The position numbers and the translations under genes were made by a program. From assembly GCA_050248375.1 (NCBI GenBank), contig JBFWSL010000030.1, forward strand, positions 1-21,497: a stretch of DNA of 21,497 bases, given 5' to 3'. This document shows positions 1-7,350 of this stretch, one piece after another. The stretch is from JAYZVT01 sp050248375 (GTDB lineage Bacteria; Pseudomonadota; Alphaproteobacteria; Rhizobiales; Methyloligellaceae). Below the pieces are notes generated by a model that was not told where the DNA came from, made no database searches, and saw only the letters and a program-made list of their open reading frames with translations. How positions within the stretch are numbered: position 1 is the stretch's first letter; each line of letters opens with the position of its first letter.

Positions 1-339
1 GGACGGCCGCGTGAGCAGGCCGCGATGGGCGCGCGGGTGGCGTTCGCCCTCGGCCTCGTAATAGGAATTGAAGCAATAGGCGAAGCGGTCGTCGTGCATC
101 CGGTATTCCGGATCATGCTGGCGCAGAACAAAGGCCTCGAAGAACCAGGTGGTATGGGCCAGGTGCCATTTCATGGGGCTGGCGTCGTCCATGGCCTGGA
201 CCACCATGTCCTCGTCGCCGAGGGGAGCGGCGAGGTGGAGCGACTGGCGGCGAGTGGCCATCAGCCGTTCCTTCAGCATGAGGGAAGCGTCGGCCTGGCT
301 GCCGGCGCGCAGCCGTGCGGATTCGAGCGGTCTGGACAT
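1..339 (-). CDS. egtB: EgtB, ergothioneine biosynthesis sulfoxide synthase (5' part, runs off the window)
   Basis: Only the first 113 codons are present and the frame is open to base 1. The ATG at 339-337 is preceded by AGGAGA about 6 nt upstream, a good ribosome binding site. The N-terminal DinB-like helical domain is recognisable: WHLAHTTWFFEAFVL (about residues 58-72) carries an expected iron-ligand histidine, followed by FNSYYEAEGERHPR and RGLLTRPS, which are near-signature segments of EgtB. In this family the enzyme uses non-haem Fe(II) and O2 to join trimethylhistidine (hercynine) to cysteine or gamma-glutamylcysteine. The C-terminal formylglycine-generating-enzyme-like domain lies outside the window. 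The gene is divergent from mmcB across 132 bp. Whether egtD follows cannot be seen. The family call is firm; substrate preference is not determinable. Confidence 0.9.
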   Translation of the reverse strand, partial: MSRPLESARLRAGSQADASLMLKERLMATRRQSLHLAAPLGDEDMVVQAMDDASPMKWHLAHTTWFFEAFVLRQHDPEYRMHDDRFAYCFNSYYEAEGERHPRAHRGLLTRPS

Positions 340-471
340 CGATTTCTCCTGGAATGGTATAACCGTGCTTTCAGGAGGCCGGTTCCCATCCCCGCTGGCG
401 GCCGCGCAAGCTGCGGACCTGCGGTTTTTCGCTGCTTCCTGCGCAGCATTACGACTCAGGATCACCGCAAG

Positions 472-978
472 ATGCCAATTTCCGGCCCAAAAGGCCACCT
501 CAACCCCGAAGACATGCTGGAAATCCTCGACGGACGGCAGTCGGAAGCGGCCGCCGCCATCCAGCGCGGCGCCTGCCGGCTGCTGCGCGCGCTCGGCCAT
601 TCGGTGGTGACGGAACTGCCGCTGGCGAGCGGCCACCGGGCGGACATCATGGCGCTGGGCCGCAACGGCGAAATCTGGATCGTGGAGATCAAGTCCTGCC
701 TGGCCGATTTCCGCTCGGACGCGAAGTGGCATTTCTACCGCGAGTGGTGCGACCGGCTGTTCTTCGCGGTCGACCCGGAGTTCCCGCAGGACATCCTGCC
801 CGATGACGCCGGCTTCCTGCTGGCGGACCGCTACGGCGCGGAAGTGATCCGCGAGGCGCCGGAACACAGGCTTGCGGGCGGCCGGCGCAAGGCGGTGACG
901 CTCCGGTTCGCGCGCGCGGCGGCGGCGCGGCTGCACGGCTTCCTCGATCCGGGCCCCGGCAACCTGCCGGAGGACTGA
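472..978 (+). CDS. mmcB: MmcB family DNA repair protein
   Basis: 168 residues. The central core resembles a restriction-endonuclease-like nuclease fold: GHRADIMALGRNGEIWIVEIKS (residues about 62-83) has the D...E-x-K pattern, followed by DFRSDAKWHFYREWCDRLFFAV, typical of MmcB (PF06319). In Caulobacter mmcB belongs to the damage-inducible mutagenesis set with imuAB and dnaE2; none of those partners is in this window. The ATG at 472 gives a product of normal family length; ATG 514 is an alternative. The reading frame stays open much further upstream, but that part is antisense to egtB and is not credible as protein. The stop lies 5 bp from the stop of the convergent thioesterase gene. No clear LexA box was seen in the 132-bp upstream gap. 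Family assignment is good; the nuclease role is inferred. Confidence 0.85.
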   Translation: MPISGPKGHLNPEDMLEILDGRQSEAAAAIQRGACRLLRALGHSVVTELPLASGHRADIMALGRNGEIWIVEIKSCLADFRSDAKWHFYREWCDRLFFAVDPEFPQDILPDDAGFLLADRYGAEVIREAPEHRLAGGRRKAVTLRFARAAAARLHGFLDPGPGNLPED

Positions 979-983
979 CGCCT

Positions 984-1391
984 TCAGTCCGCCGGGCCCT
1001 GCGGCAGCAGGTGCGCCTCGAGGCCGGCGCGCAGCGCGCCCGCTATCGCCTCGGACTTCTGGCGGGAGTGATCGAAATTCACGTAGACCGCCCGGCCCGT
1101 GGCGCAGACCACATCGTCCTGCAGCAACCGCTCGCCGATGGTGAAGCTGGTGTTGCCGATCCGCTCGATCCAGGTCTCCACCACGCAGTCCTTTCCGAAA
1201 TAGGTCTGGGCGACGTAGTCCACCTGCATCGAGACGATGGTGGCGCGCCAGCCCCGGAAGGACAGGTCCGGCGTCATCAGGCGGAAGATGCCGATGCGGC
1301 CGGCCTCGAACCAGACGGGGATGGCGGTGTTGTTGATGTGGCCGACGCCGTCGGTCTCGCTGACGCGCGGGGTTATCACCGTCCGGAACAT
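984..1391 (-). CDS. Acyl-CoA thioesterase, hotdog fold (4HBT/YbgC-FadM type)
   Basis: 135 residues, the normal size of a single hotdog domain. The active-site region is SETDGVGHINNTAIPVWFEA (residues about 11-30), with the catalytic Asp and the HxNN segment of the 4HBT family, followed by VDYVAQTYFGKDCVVETWIERIGNTSFTI. It is likely a cytoplasmic hydrolase of acyl-CoA thioesters; the chain length of the substrate cannot be read from sequence. The ATG at 1391 lies 21 nt after the regA stop on the same strand, so it is probably the last gene of a regB-regA-thioesterase transcript. It is convergent with mmcB, with only 5 bp between the stop codons. Confidence 0.85.
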   Translation of the reverse strand: MFRTVITPRVSETDGVGHINNTAIPVWFEAGRIGIFRLMTPDLSFRGWRATIVSMQVDYVAQTYFGKDCVVETWIERIGNTSFTIGERLLQDDVVCATGRAVYVNFDHSRQKSEAIAGALRAGLEAHLLPQGPAD

Positions 1392-1412
1392 CGCGCGTCC
1401 TTTCGCGGCCGG

Positions 1413-1961
1413 CTACTTGGGCGCGCGCTTGGCGAGGATGCGCTGCAACGTGCGCCGGTGCATGTTGAGGCGGCGCGCGGTTTCCGACACGTTGCGGTTG
1501 CACAACTCGTAGACCCGCTGGATGTGCTCCCAGCGAACGCGGTCGGCGGACATGGGATTCTCCGGCGGCTCGACGCGGGCGCCGGGAAAGGCCATGAGCG
1601 CGTTGTAGACATCGTCGGCGTCGGCGGGCTTGGCCAGATAGTCGATGGCGCCGAGCTTCACGGCGCTGACCGCGGTGGCGATGTTACCGTAGCCGGTGAG
1701 AACCACCGCGCGGGCGTCCGGGCGGACCTCGTTGAGGGTGGAGATGACGTCGAGGCCGTTGCCGTCGTCGAGACGCATGTCCACGACCGCGTAGGCCGGC
1801 GGGCGGCGTCGGATCATCGCCGTGCCCTCGGCGACGCTCTGCGCCGTCTCCACGTCGAAGCCGCGCGCCTGCAGGGCGCGGGCGAGCCGCTCGAGGAAGG
1901 GCTTGTCGTCGTCGACGACGAGGAGGCTCATGTCCTGCGGGTTCGCGGGCCGGTCTTCCAT
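1413..1961 (-). CDS. regA: ActR/PrrA/RegA family redox response regulator
   Basis: 182 residues. The receiver domain (about 12-122) has the acidic pocket VVDDD (15-19), phospho-acceptor Asp61 in VVDMRLDDGNGL, Thr89 in VLTGYG and Lys111 in YLAKPAD. After a short Pro-containing linker (EPPENPMSADRV) comes a Fis-type helix-turn-helix (about 140-175) ending NVSETARRLNMHRRTLQRIL, the conserved DNA-reading segment of RegA proteins. In relatives it is the partner of RegB and controls respiration, CO2 and N2 fixation and photosynthesis genes according to redox state. The ATG at 1961 is 86 nt downstream of the regB stop, with AGAAGAA before it. The same-strand order regB-regA supports a dedicated pair. 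All expected catalytic residues are present. Confidence 0.95.
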   Translation of the reverse strand: MEDRPANPQDMSLLVVDDDKPFLERLARALQARGFDVETAQSVAEGTAMIRRRPPAYAVVDMRLDDGNGLDVISTLNEVRPDARAVVLTGYGNIATAVSAVKLGAIDYLAKPADADDVYNALMAFPGARVEPPENPMSADRVRWEHIQRVYELCNRNVSETARRLNMHRRTLQRILAKRAPK

Positions 1962-2047
1962 TTCTTCTGCAAGGCTCCGTATTTCCTGCCGAAATTATAG
2001 CCGCTGGCGATCCGGTGACCAAATCCGCCCAAGGCTCGAGAGACGCT

Positions 2048-3394
2048 TTAGCCCTGCTGCGGCTCCGCGTAAAGCAGGTCGCGGCCTTCCTCGTAAACGT
2101 GACGCGGCCAGGAGACCAGAACGGAGGCGCCGCCGCCCTTGTCGTTGCGGAACTCGACGCGGGCGCCGGAGCGCTCCAGCAGGGTCTTGGCGATGAAAAA
2201 GCCGAGGCCCAGCCCGGCGCCCTCCTCCACCGCCACGGCGGCGAGGTCGGCGCGGCGGGTGGTGACATAGGGCTCGCCCAGACGCTCCAGGATGCCCGGC
2301 GGAAAGCCGGGGCCGTCGTCGGAGATGACCACCTCGACCGTCTCCGGGCTCCAGCGGGCCTTCACCTCGACGCGGCTTCTGGCGAAGTCCACCGCGTTCT
2401 CCACCAGGTTGCCGATGCCGTAGAGCGCGCCCGGGTTGCGCGGTCCGATGGGCTCTCCGCCGCCATCGCCGGACATGGGACCGGACTCCACCGCGATCTC
2501 GGTGCCGAGAGGCCGCAGGGGCTCCACGGCCTCCTCGATCAGATGGGTGAGCGGCAACCGTCCGTGCATCGCGTCGGGCTCGCCCGCGCCCTTGCTCAGG
2601 GTGGCGAGGATCTCGCGGCAGCGCGCCGCCTGGCTGCGCAGCAGCTCCACGTCATCGTGCAGGGGGCTGTCCTTCGGGATCTCGCGCGACAGTTCCTTGG
2701 CGACCACGGTGATGGTGGAGAGCGGCGTGCCGAGGCCATGGGCCGCGGCGGCGGCAAGCCCGTCGAGCGCGGAGAGCTTCTGCTCGCGCATGAGGATCAT
2801 CTCGGTGGCCGCGAGCGCCTCGGACATCTGGCGGGTCTCCTTGGCGATGCGCCAGACATAGAGCGCCATGAAGGTGGCGCCGGAGATGACGGCGACCCAG
2901 ATGCCGGCGACATACCAGCGCGGCAGCACCAGCGACTCGCCGGGAAACCAGGGCAGCGGCTGGTGGAAAAAGGCGAGGCCCGTCACGCACAGCGCGGAGA
3001 GGAAGCCAAGCGCCACGGTATGCAGCGAAGGCTGCGAGGACGCAGACACGGTCACCGGCGCGATGATGAGGAAGGCGAAGGGGTTCTGCAGGCCGCCGGT
3101 CAGGTAGAGCAACGCCGTGAGCTGGAACAGGTCGTAGGCCAGCATGAAGAAGGCGTGGCCGCTCTTCACCCGGTCGCGCATGACGAAGCGGACGCGCAGG
3201 TAGATGTTCACCCAGGCCGAGAGCGAGATGATGAGAAGGCACAGCCCGATGGGCAGGTCGATGCCTAGCCCCCAATAGACGCCCGCGACGGTGAGCGCTT
3301 GGCCGGCGACGGCGATCCAGCGCAGGCGCACGATGGTGCGCAGGCGCAGGCGGCTGAGCCGGTTCTCGAAGGCGGACGGGAAGAATGCGGCCAT
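2048..3394 (-). CDS. regB: ActS/PrrB/RegB family redox sensor histidine kinase, with a substituted H-box
   Basis: 448 residues from the ATG at 3394. About six membrane segments fill residues 20-182. The quinone-binding motif GGLQNPF (100-106) and the redox-active cysteine context AARCREIL (Cys259) of RegB are both present. The kinase core has the phospho-acceptor His219, N-box GNLVENAVDFA (328-338), G1 DDGPGF (359-364) and G2 GAGLGLGFF (392-400). The oddity is the H-box, which reads AAAAHGLGTPL, whereas RegB/PrrB/ActS normally has HELGTPL. The acidic residue after the phospho-His normally acts as general base, so its loss (codon GGC) may weaken autophosphorylation. The frame is open to 3475, but that extension lacks family features and overlaps the divergent promoter region. 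It is probably co-transcribed with regA. Confidence 0.95.
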   Translation of the reverse strand: MAAFFPSAFENRLSRLRLRTIVRLRWIAVAGQALTVAGVYWGLGIDLPIGLCLLIISLSAWVNIYLRVRFVMRDRVKSGHAFFMLAYDLFQLTALLYLTGGLQNPFAFLIIAPVTVSASSQPSLHTVALGFLSALCVTGLAFFHQPLPWFPGESLVLPRWYVAGIWVAVISGATFMALYVWRIAKETRQMSEALAATEMILMREQKLSALDGLAAAAAHGLGTPLSTITVVAKELSREIPKDSPLHDDVELLRSQAARCREILATLSKGAGEPDAMHGRLPLTHLIEEAVEPLRPLGTEIAVESGPMSGDGGGEPIGPRNPGALYGIGNLVENAVDFARSRVEVKARWSPETVEVVISDDGPGFPPGILERLGEPYVTTRRADLAAVAVEEGAGLGLGFFIAKTLLERSGARVEFRNDKGGGASVLVSWPRHVYEEGRDLLYAEPQQG

Positions 3395-3452
3395 GGAACG
3401 CGACCACCCGAGGGTTGGAGACGGCGGAGGATAACACGCTCGCGCTTTCAGG

Positions 3453-3480
3453 TTGACCCCGCCGCGCGAAGGCATATCTG
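3453..3480 (+). promoter_or_regulatory. Possible sigma70-type promoter for the ABC exporter-SCO genes
   Basis: TTGACC (3453-3458) and TATCTG (3475-3480) are separated by 16 bp and lie 53 bp upstream of the ABC ATPase start. They sit in the 139-bp region shared with divergent regB. The fit to consensus is moderate and the call rests on position as much as on sequence. Confidence 0.3.
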
Positions 3481-3533
3481 TACTGCACCCGCGCCGGGAC
3501 GCAATTCCCGAACAGCCGATTTACAGCCCAGCC

Positions 3534-4322
3534 ATGCCGAAGACGCCAAATATGACCGGTTCCGGCGCCGATTCCGCGCCTCCGGTGGAAGTGCGCGACC
3601 TGGTCAAGCGCTACAAGGCGGTGACCGCGGTGGGCGGCGTCAGCTTCACGCTGGAGCGCGGCTCGGTGACGGCGCTGCTGGGCGGCAATGGAGCCGGCAA
3701 GACGACGACCATCGCCATCCTGCTCGGCCTCCTGGTCCCCACCTCGGGCGACGTGCGCGTCTTCGGCGCGCGCATGCCGGAACAGCGCGGCCTCGTCGCC
3801 TGGCGGATGAATTTCGAGAGCCCCTACCTGGACATGCCGCAGCGTCTCACCGTGCGGCAGAACCTGACGGTATACGCGCGGCTCTACGGCGTGGAGGACG
3901 TCAAGGGCCGCATCGCCACGCTGGCGGAGGCGCTGCAGATCTCCGAACTGCTGGAGCGTCCCAACGGAAAGCTGTCGGCCGGACAGAAGACCCGGGTCAG
4001 CCTCGCCAAGGCGCTGCTCAACGCGCCGGAACTGCTGCTGCTGGACGAGCCCACCGCGTCGCTCGATCCCGAAACCGCCGACTGGCTGCGCGGCACGCTG
4101 CAGGACTACGCCGCCCGGCGCGGCGCCACCATCCTGTTCGCCTCGCACAACATGACCGAGGTGGAACGGCTGTCGGACCGGGTCATCATGCTGTCCGCGG
4201 GCCGCATCATCGAGGACGCGGCGCCGGCGGAGCTGATACGGAAATACGGGCGCAAGACGCTCGAGGACGTTTTCATCGACCTCGCCCGCCGGGGAAGGGA
4301 GCCCGCCAATGCCGCCATCTAG
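3534..4322 (+). CDS. ABC transporter ATP-binding protein, ABC-2 exporter type
   Basis: 262 residues from ATG 3534 (ATG 3552 is an alternative). One nucleotide-binding domain: Walker A GGNGAGKT (50-57), signature LSAGQKTR (147-154), Walker B LLLLDEP (167-173), D-loop SLD and switch His205 in LFASHNMTE. The position of the usual Q-loop glutamine reads RMNFESPYLD, without Gln; I recall similar MNF-SPY segments in related ABC-2 ATPases, so this is probably a subfamily trait. The C-terminal TLEDVFIDLAR is typical of exporter ATPases of the DrrA/NodI type. Its stop overlaps the permease start by 14 bp, so the two are translationally coupled. The substrate is unknown. Position beside regB and an SCO gene suggests, but does not prove, a link to respiratory-chain assembly. 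Confidence 0.92.
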   Translation: MPKTPNMTGSGADSAPPVEVRDLVKRYKAVTAVGGVSFTLERGSVTALLGGNGAGKTTTIAILLGLLVPTSGDVRVFGARMPEQRGLVAWRMNFESPYLDMPQRLTVRQNLTVYARLYGVEDVKGRIATLAEALQISELLERPNGKLSAGQKTRVSLAKALLNAPELLLLDEPTASLDPETADWLRGTLQDYAARRGATILFASHNMTEVERLSDRVIMLSAGRIIEDAAPAELIRKYGRKTLEDVFIDLARRGREPANAAI

Positions 4323-5166
4323 GGCCCTGCCCGCGATCCACGAAGTCAGGCTGCGGCCGCCCTGGGGGCCGGCGGCGAGCGCGCGGCGCATCGGCGCGAT
4401 GATCCTGCGCTACACCTACCTGATCCGCTCGTCATGGACGCGCTGGATCGAGCTGGCCTACTGGCCGCTGGTGCAGATGCTGATGTGGGGCTTCCTGCAG
4501 AAGCACCTGGCCGCCAATTCGTCGCTGTTCGCGCAAGCGGCCGGGCTGCTGATCGGCTCGGTGCTGCTGTGGGACATCCTGTTCCGCGGCAAGCTCGGCT
4601 TCTCGGTCTCCTTCCTGGAGGAGATGTGGTCGCGCAATATCGGCCAGCTCATGCTGAGCCCGCTGCGCTCGCACGAGTTCCTGATGGCGCTGTCGGCCAT
4701 GAGCCTGATCCGGTTGAGCGTGGGCGTGCTGCCGGTGATCTTGTTCGCGCGCGTCTTCTTCGGCTTCGACCTGTTCTCGCTGGGCCTGCCGCTCGGCGCC
4801 TTCTTCGCCAACCTCATGCTGACGAGCTGGGCGCTGGCCCTGTTCACCTCGGGCATCATCCTGCGCTTCGGCCTGGGCGCGGAGGAACTCGCCTGGACCT
4901 TCGGCTTCGTGCTGCTGCCACTGTGCGCGGTCTACTACCCGGTCAGCGTGCTGCCGGAGTGGCTGCAGCCGGTCTCGCTGATGCTGCCGCCGACGCATGT
5001 GTTCGAGGGCATGCGGGCGATCCTCATCGAGGGGGTGTACAAGCCGGAGCTGATGTGGCGGGCGCTCGGCCTCAACGCGGTGTTCCTGGTGGCGGGATAC
5101 CTCTCCTTCCGCGCCTTCCTGCGCAGCGCCCGCATCAACGGGTCGCTGTCACAACTGGGTGAGTAG
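4309..5166 (+). CDS. ABC-2 type transporter permease
   Basis: 285 residues. About six hydrophobic segments (near residues 50-66, 75-95, 124-146, 158-180, 190-212 and 250-270) follow a cytoplasmic N-terminus. The ABC-2 permease hallmark appears in the last third: FGFVLLPLCAVYYPVSVLPEWLQ and LMLPPTHVFEGMRA. Also notable is MWSRNIGQLMLSPLRSHEFL, a coupling-helix-like segment. The ATG overlaps the end of the ATPase gene in another frame (ATGccgccatcTAG). Together the two form a complete half-transporter pair in the inner membrane. The substrate is not recognisable. The SCO gene follows 67 bp after the stop, on the same strand. Confidence 0.9.
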   Translation: MPPSRALPAIHEVRLRPPWGPAASARRIGAMILRYTYLIRSSWTRWIELAYWPLVQMLMWGFLQKHLAANSSLFAQAAGLLIGSVLLWDILFRGKLGFSVSFLEEMWSRNIGQLMLSPLRSHEFLMALSAMSLIRLSVGVLPVILFARVFFGFDLFSLGLPLGAFFANLMLTSWALALFTSGIILRFGLGAEELAWTFGFVLLPLCAVYYPVSVLPEWLQPVSLMLPPTHVFEGMRAILIEGVYKPELMWRALGLNAVFLVAGYLSFRAFLRSARINGSLSQLGE

Positions 5167-5233
5167 GGTTGACGGGCCGGGCCGCGGGGAGACAACTGGA
5201 TCCCGTTCCGGCCAAGCCGTCACGGGCAAGAGA

Positions 5234-5830
5234 ATGACCCTGCGCCTCTTCACCATCGTCGTAGCCGCCTTCGCCGTCGGCGCCATCCTCGCCGGAGTAT
5301 GGATGCTGCCGCGCCAGGGGCAGCCGGTGGTGGTCCAGGAGGGCACGGCGCTGGTGGGCGGGCCGTTCACGCTCACCGACCAGACCGGCAGGCGGGTGAC
5401 GGAGGCCGACTTCAAGGGCCGCTACATGCTGGTGACCTTCGGCTTCACCTATTGCCCGGACGTTTGCCCCACCGACCTGCAGGTGATGGCGGCGGCCGTC
5501 GAGATGCTGGGCGAGGAGGGCGGCAAGGTCACGCCGGTCCTGATCACCATCGACCCGGAGCGGGATACGGTGGCCCAGATGGCCAGCTATGTGGGCAACT
5601 TCCACCCCCGGCTGGTGGGCCTGACCGGAACCCCGGAGGAGATCAGGGCGGCGGCCAGGGCCTACCGGGTGTATTACGCCAAGGTGAAGGACGAGTCGTC
5701 GTCGGCGGGCTACACCATGGACCATTCGGCGCTGACCTACCTGATGGGACCGGACGGCAAATACCTGGCCCACTTCCCCTTCGGCACCAAGCCTGAGGCA
5801 ATGGCCGCGAAAATCCGCGAATTCCTCTAG
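5234..5830 (+). CDS. SCO/SenC family protein, copper delivery to cytochrome oxidase
   Basis: 198 residues. An N-terminal membrane anchor (about 5-25) precedes a periplasmic thioredoxin-fold domain. The copper site is complete: CPDVC (Cys74, Cys78) in FGFTYCPDVCPTDL and His164 in YTMDHSALTYLMGPDG. In this family the protein delivers copper to the CuA or CuB centre of haem-copper oxidase, or keeps the site reduced. The ATG at 5234 directly precedes the membrane anchor; a GTG at 5159 is in frame but overlaps the permease end and adds a non-hydrophobic leader. In Rhodobacter the homologue senC lies beside regA/regB, so this position close to regBA is meaningful. It is probably co-transcribed with the ABC-2 genes. 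Confidence 0.93.
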   Translation: MTLRLFTIVVAAFAVGAILAGVWMLPRQGQPVVVQEGTALVGGPFTLTDQTGRRVTEADFKGRYMLVTFGFTYCPDVCPTDLQVMAAAVEMLGEEGGKVTPVLITIDPERDTVAQMASYVGNFHPRLVGLTGTPEEIRAAARAYRVYYAKVKDESSSAGYTMDHSALTYLMGPDGKYLAHFPFGTKPEAMAAKIREFL

Positions 5831-5911
5831 GTCCTAGCCAGGGTCCGCGCACGAAGAGGAACCGGGAAGGCGGCCGGCCGTTTGCCCGGTAGCCCCTTCC
5901 TCCGGGCCTTA

Positions 5912-5922
5912 TTGCAACGCAA
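5912..5922. promoter_or_regulatory. Operator-like palindrome 1 (TTGC-N3-GCAA)
   Basis: TTGCAACGCAA, an inverted repeat overlapping the predicted -35 box. Its TGC-N3-GCA core matches the type of site reported for the PHA regulator PhaR in Rhodobacter and Paracoccus. PhaR itself is not encoded in this window. Confidence 0.5.
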
Positions 5923-5939
5923 CATGGATGACCTATATT
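5912..5939 (+). promoter_or_regulatory. Predicted phaZ promoter
   Basis: TTGCAA (5912-5917) and TATATT (5934-5939) are separated by 16 bp in an AT-richer island just before phaZ. The predicted start near 5946 falls inside the second of two palindromes. The -35 hexamer overlaps the first palindrome. Confidence 0.5.
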
Positions 5940-5940
5940 C

Positions 5941-5957
5941 ATATTGCGCCGCAATAT
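5941..5957. promoter_or_regulatory. Operator-like palindrome 2 (ATATTGC-N3-GCAATAT)
   Basis: A perfect 7+7 inverted repeat with the same TGC-N3-GCA core as palindrome 1, covering the predicted transcription start of phaZ. The two centres are 32 bp apart, about three helical turns, which suits cooperative repressor binding. Confidence 0.55.
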
Positions 5958-5979
5958 GGCCGAAAGGTCCCCACCGCCC

Positions 5980-7260
5980 ATGCTCTACCAGATGTTCGAG
6001 ATGAACCATGCCCTGCTGAGCCCTGCCCGGGCGACGGCGGACGCCTGGCGCCTGGCGCTCAAAAATCCGCTGAATCCCGCCAGCTATACCACCTGGGGAC
6101 GGAGCATCTCGGCGGCCTGCGAGCTGTTCGAGCGGGCGACGCGGCGCTACGGCAAGCCCGAATTCGGCATCGACAGCACACTGGTCGGCGGCGAGCGGGT
6201 AGCGGTGCATGAGGAAGTGGTCTGGCAGCGGCCCTTCTGCAAATTGCTGCATTTCCGCCGGGAAATGCCGGCGAATCACAAGGGCGACACGGATCCGCTG
6301 CTGATCGTGGCGCCGCTTTCGGGCCACTACGCCACCCTTCTCAGGGGCACCGTGCGAGCCATGCTGCCCCGCCACGACGTCTACATCACCGACTGGGCCG
6401 ACGCGCGCACCGTGCCACTCGCCAAGGGCACCTTCGGGTTCGACGACTACGTGGACTACATAGTTGACATGCTTGGACTTTTCCACGGGAATGTCAGCGT
6501 GATGGCGGTCTGCCAGCCTTCCGTGCCGGTGCTGGTGGCGGTGGCGCTGCTGGAAGCGGAGCGCAGCCCGGACGTGCCCAACGCCATGATCCTCATGGGC
6601 GGGCCCATCGACACACGGGTGAACCCCACCGCCGTCAACAAGCTGGCCCAGGAGAAGGGCACCGACTGGTTCCGGGCCAACGTGATCCTGCGGGTGCCCT
6701 GGCCCCATGCAGGCTTCATGCGGGCCGTCTATCCCGGCTTCCTGCAATTGACCGGATTCATGACAATGAATCTCGACCGTCATCTCGATGCCCACAAGTC
6801 CCTGTTTGTACACCTGGTTCAGGGCGATGGCGATTCGGCAGAAAAACATCGGGAATTCTATGACGAATACATGTCCGTCATGGACCTGGACGCCGATTAC
6901 TACTTGCAGACGGTCGATTCCGTTTTCGTGCGCCATGCCCTGCCCAAGGGCGAAATGACCCATCGGGGCCGGCTGGTGGACCCTTCGAGGATTCGACGGG
7001 TGGCGCTGATGACAATCGAGGGAGAGAAGGACGACATCTCCGGTGTGGGTCAGACCGAAGCCGCACACAAGATATGCTCATCGCTGCCGGATTCGAAGCG
7101 CGTGCACTACCTCCAGAAGGAGGTCGGACACTATGGTGTATTCAATGGATCACGCTTCGTGAGCGAAATCGCACCCCGAATCTCAGATTTCATTTCTCGT
7201 CACAGCCAAGGCCCGCTACAAAAGGTACTGAGGCGGGTCCGGGGCGCTGCCCGGGCCTGA
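5980..7260 (+). CDS. phaZ: Intracellular polyhydroxyalkanoate depolymerase PhaZ
   Basis: 426 residues from ATG 5980, giving the typical start MLYQMFEMNHALLSPAR. The alpha/beta-hydrolase fold carries a cysteine nucleophile box VCQPS (Cys178), an Asp in EGEKDDIS (about 351) and His384 in EVGHYGVFNG, the triad of short-chain PHA depolymerases (PHB_depo_C family). In relatives it breaks down stored poly-3-hydroxybutyrate granules in the cytoplasm. The frame extends to 5944, but that start would fall inside the operator palindrome. No phaC, phaA, phaB or phasin gene is nearby. The 3' half is poorer in GC than its neighbours (hand count: about 52% for 6781-6900 and 47% for 7141-7200). Two TGC-N3-GCA palindromes upstream suggest PhaR-type repression. 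Confidence 0.93.
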   Translation: MLYQMFEMNHALLSPARATADAWRLALKNPLNPASYTTWGRSISAACELFERATRRYGKPEFGIDSTLVGGERVAVHEEVVWQRPFCKLLHFRREMPANHKGDTDPLLIVAPLSGHYATLLRGTVRAMLPRHDVYITDWADARTVPLAKGTFGFDDYVDYIVDMLGLFHGNVSVMAVCQPSVPVLVAVALLEAERSPDVPNAMILMGGPIDTRVNPTAVNKLAQEKGTDWFRANVILRVPWPHAGFMRAVYPGFLQLTGFMTMNLDRHLDAHKSLFVHLVQGDGDSAEKHREFYDEYMSVMDLDADYYLQTVDSVFVRHALPKGEMTHRGRLVDPSRIRRVALMTIEGEKDDISGVGQTEAAHKICSSLPDSKRVHYLQKEVGHYGVFNGSRFVSEIAPRISDFISRHSQGPLQKVLRRVRGAARA

Positions 7261-7292
7261 TCCAGAACGTGGCCTTGTATTGTGGGTAGGAG

Positions 7293-7311
7293 CCGAATCC
7301 GGTCGATTCGG
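7293..7311 (+). terminator. Weak hairpin after phaZ
   Basis: A 7-bp stem (CCGAATC/GATTCGG) with a 5-nt loop, 32 bp after the phaZ stop. No clear T-run follows, so termination is uncertain. Confidence 0.3.
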
Positions 7312-7350
7312 GGACGGTTTCCGCTCGCCTGAAAGGGAGACGAAGGGACC

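Noticed and set aside
25..471. N-terminal extension of the mmcB frame
   Set aside because: It runs antisense through the egtB 5' end, and the extra residues have no match to MmcB proteins, which are about 150-170 residues.
1011..3268. Long plus-strand frames opposite regA, regB and the thioesterase gene
   Set aside because: The minus-strand genes have complete catalytic motifs. The plus frames are rich in Ala, Gly, Arg, Asp and His in the manner typical of antisense GC-rich DNA.
2652..4391. 579-codon minus-strand frame across regB and the ABC ATPase
   Set aside because: It is out of frame with regB and antisense to the ATPase; no domain is recognisable.
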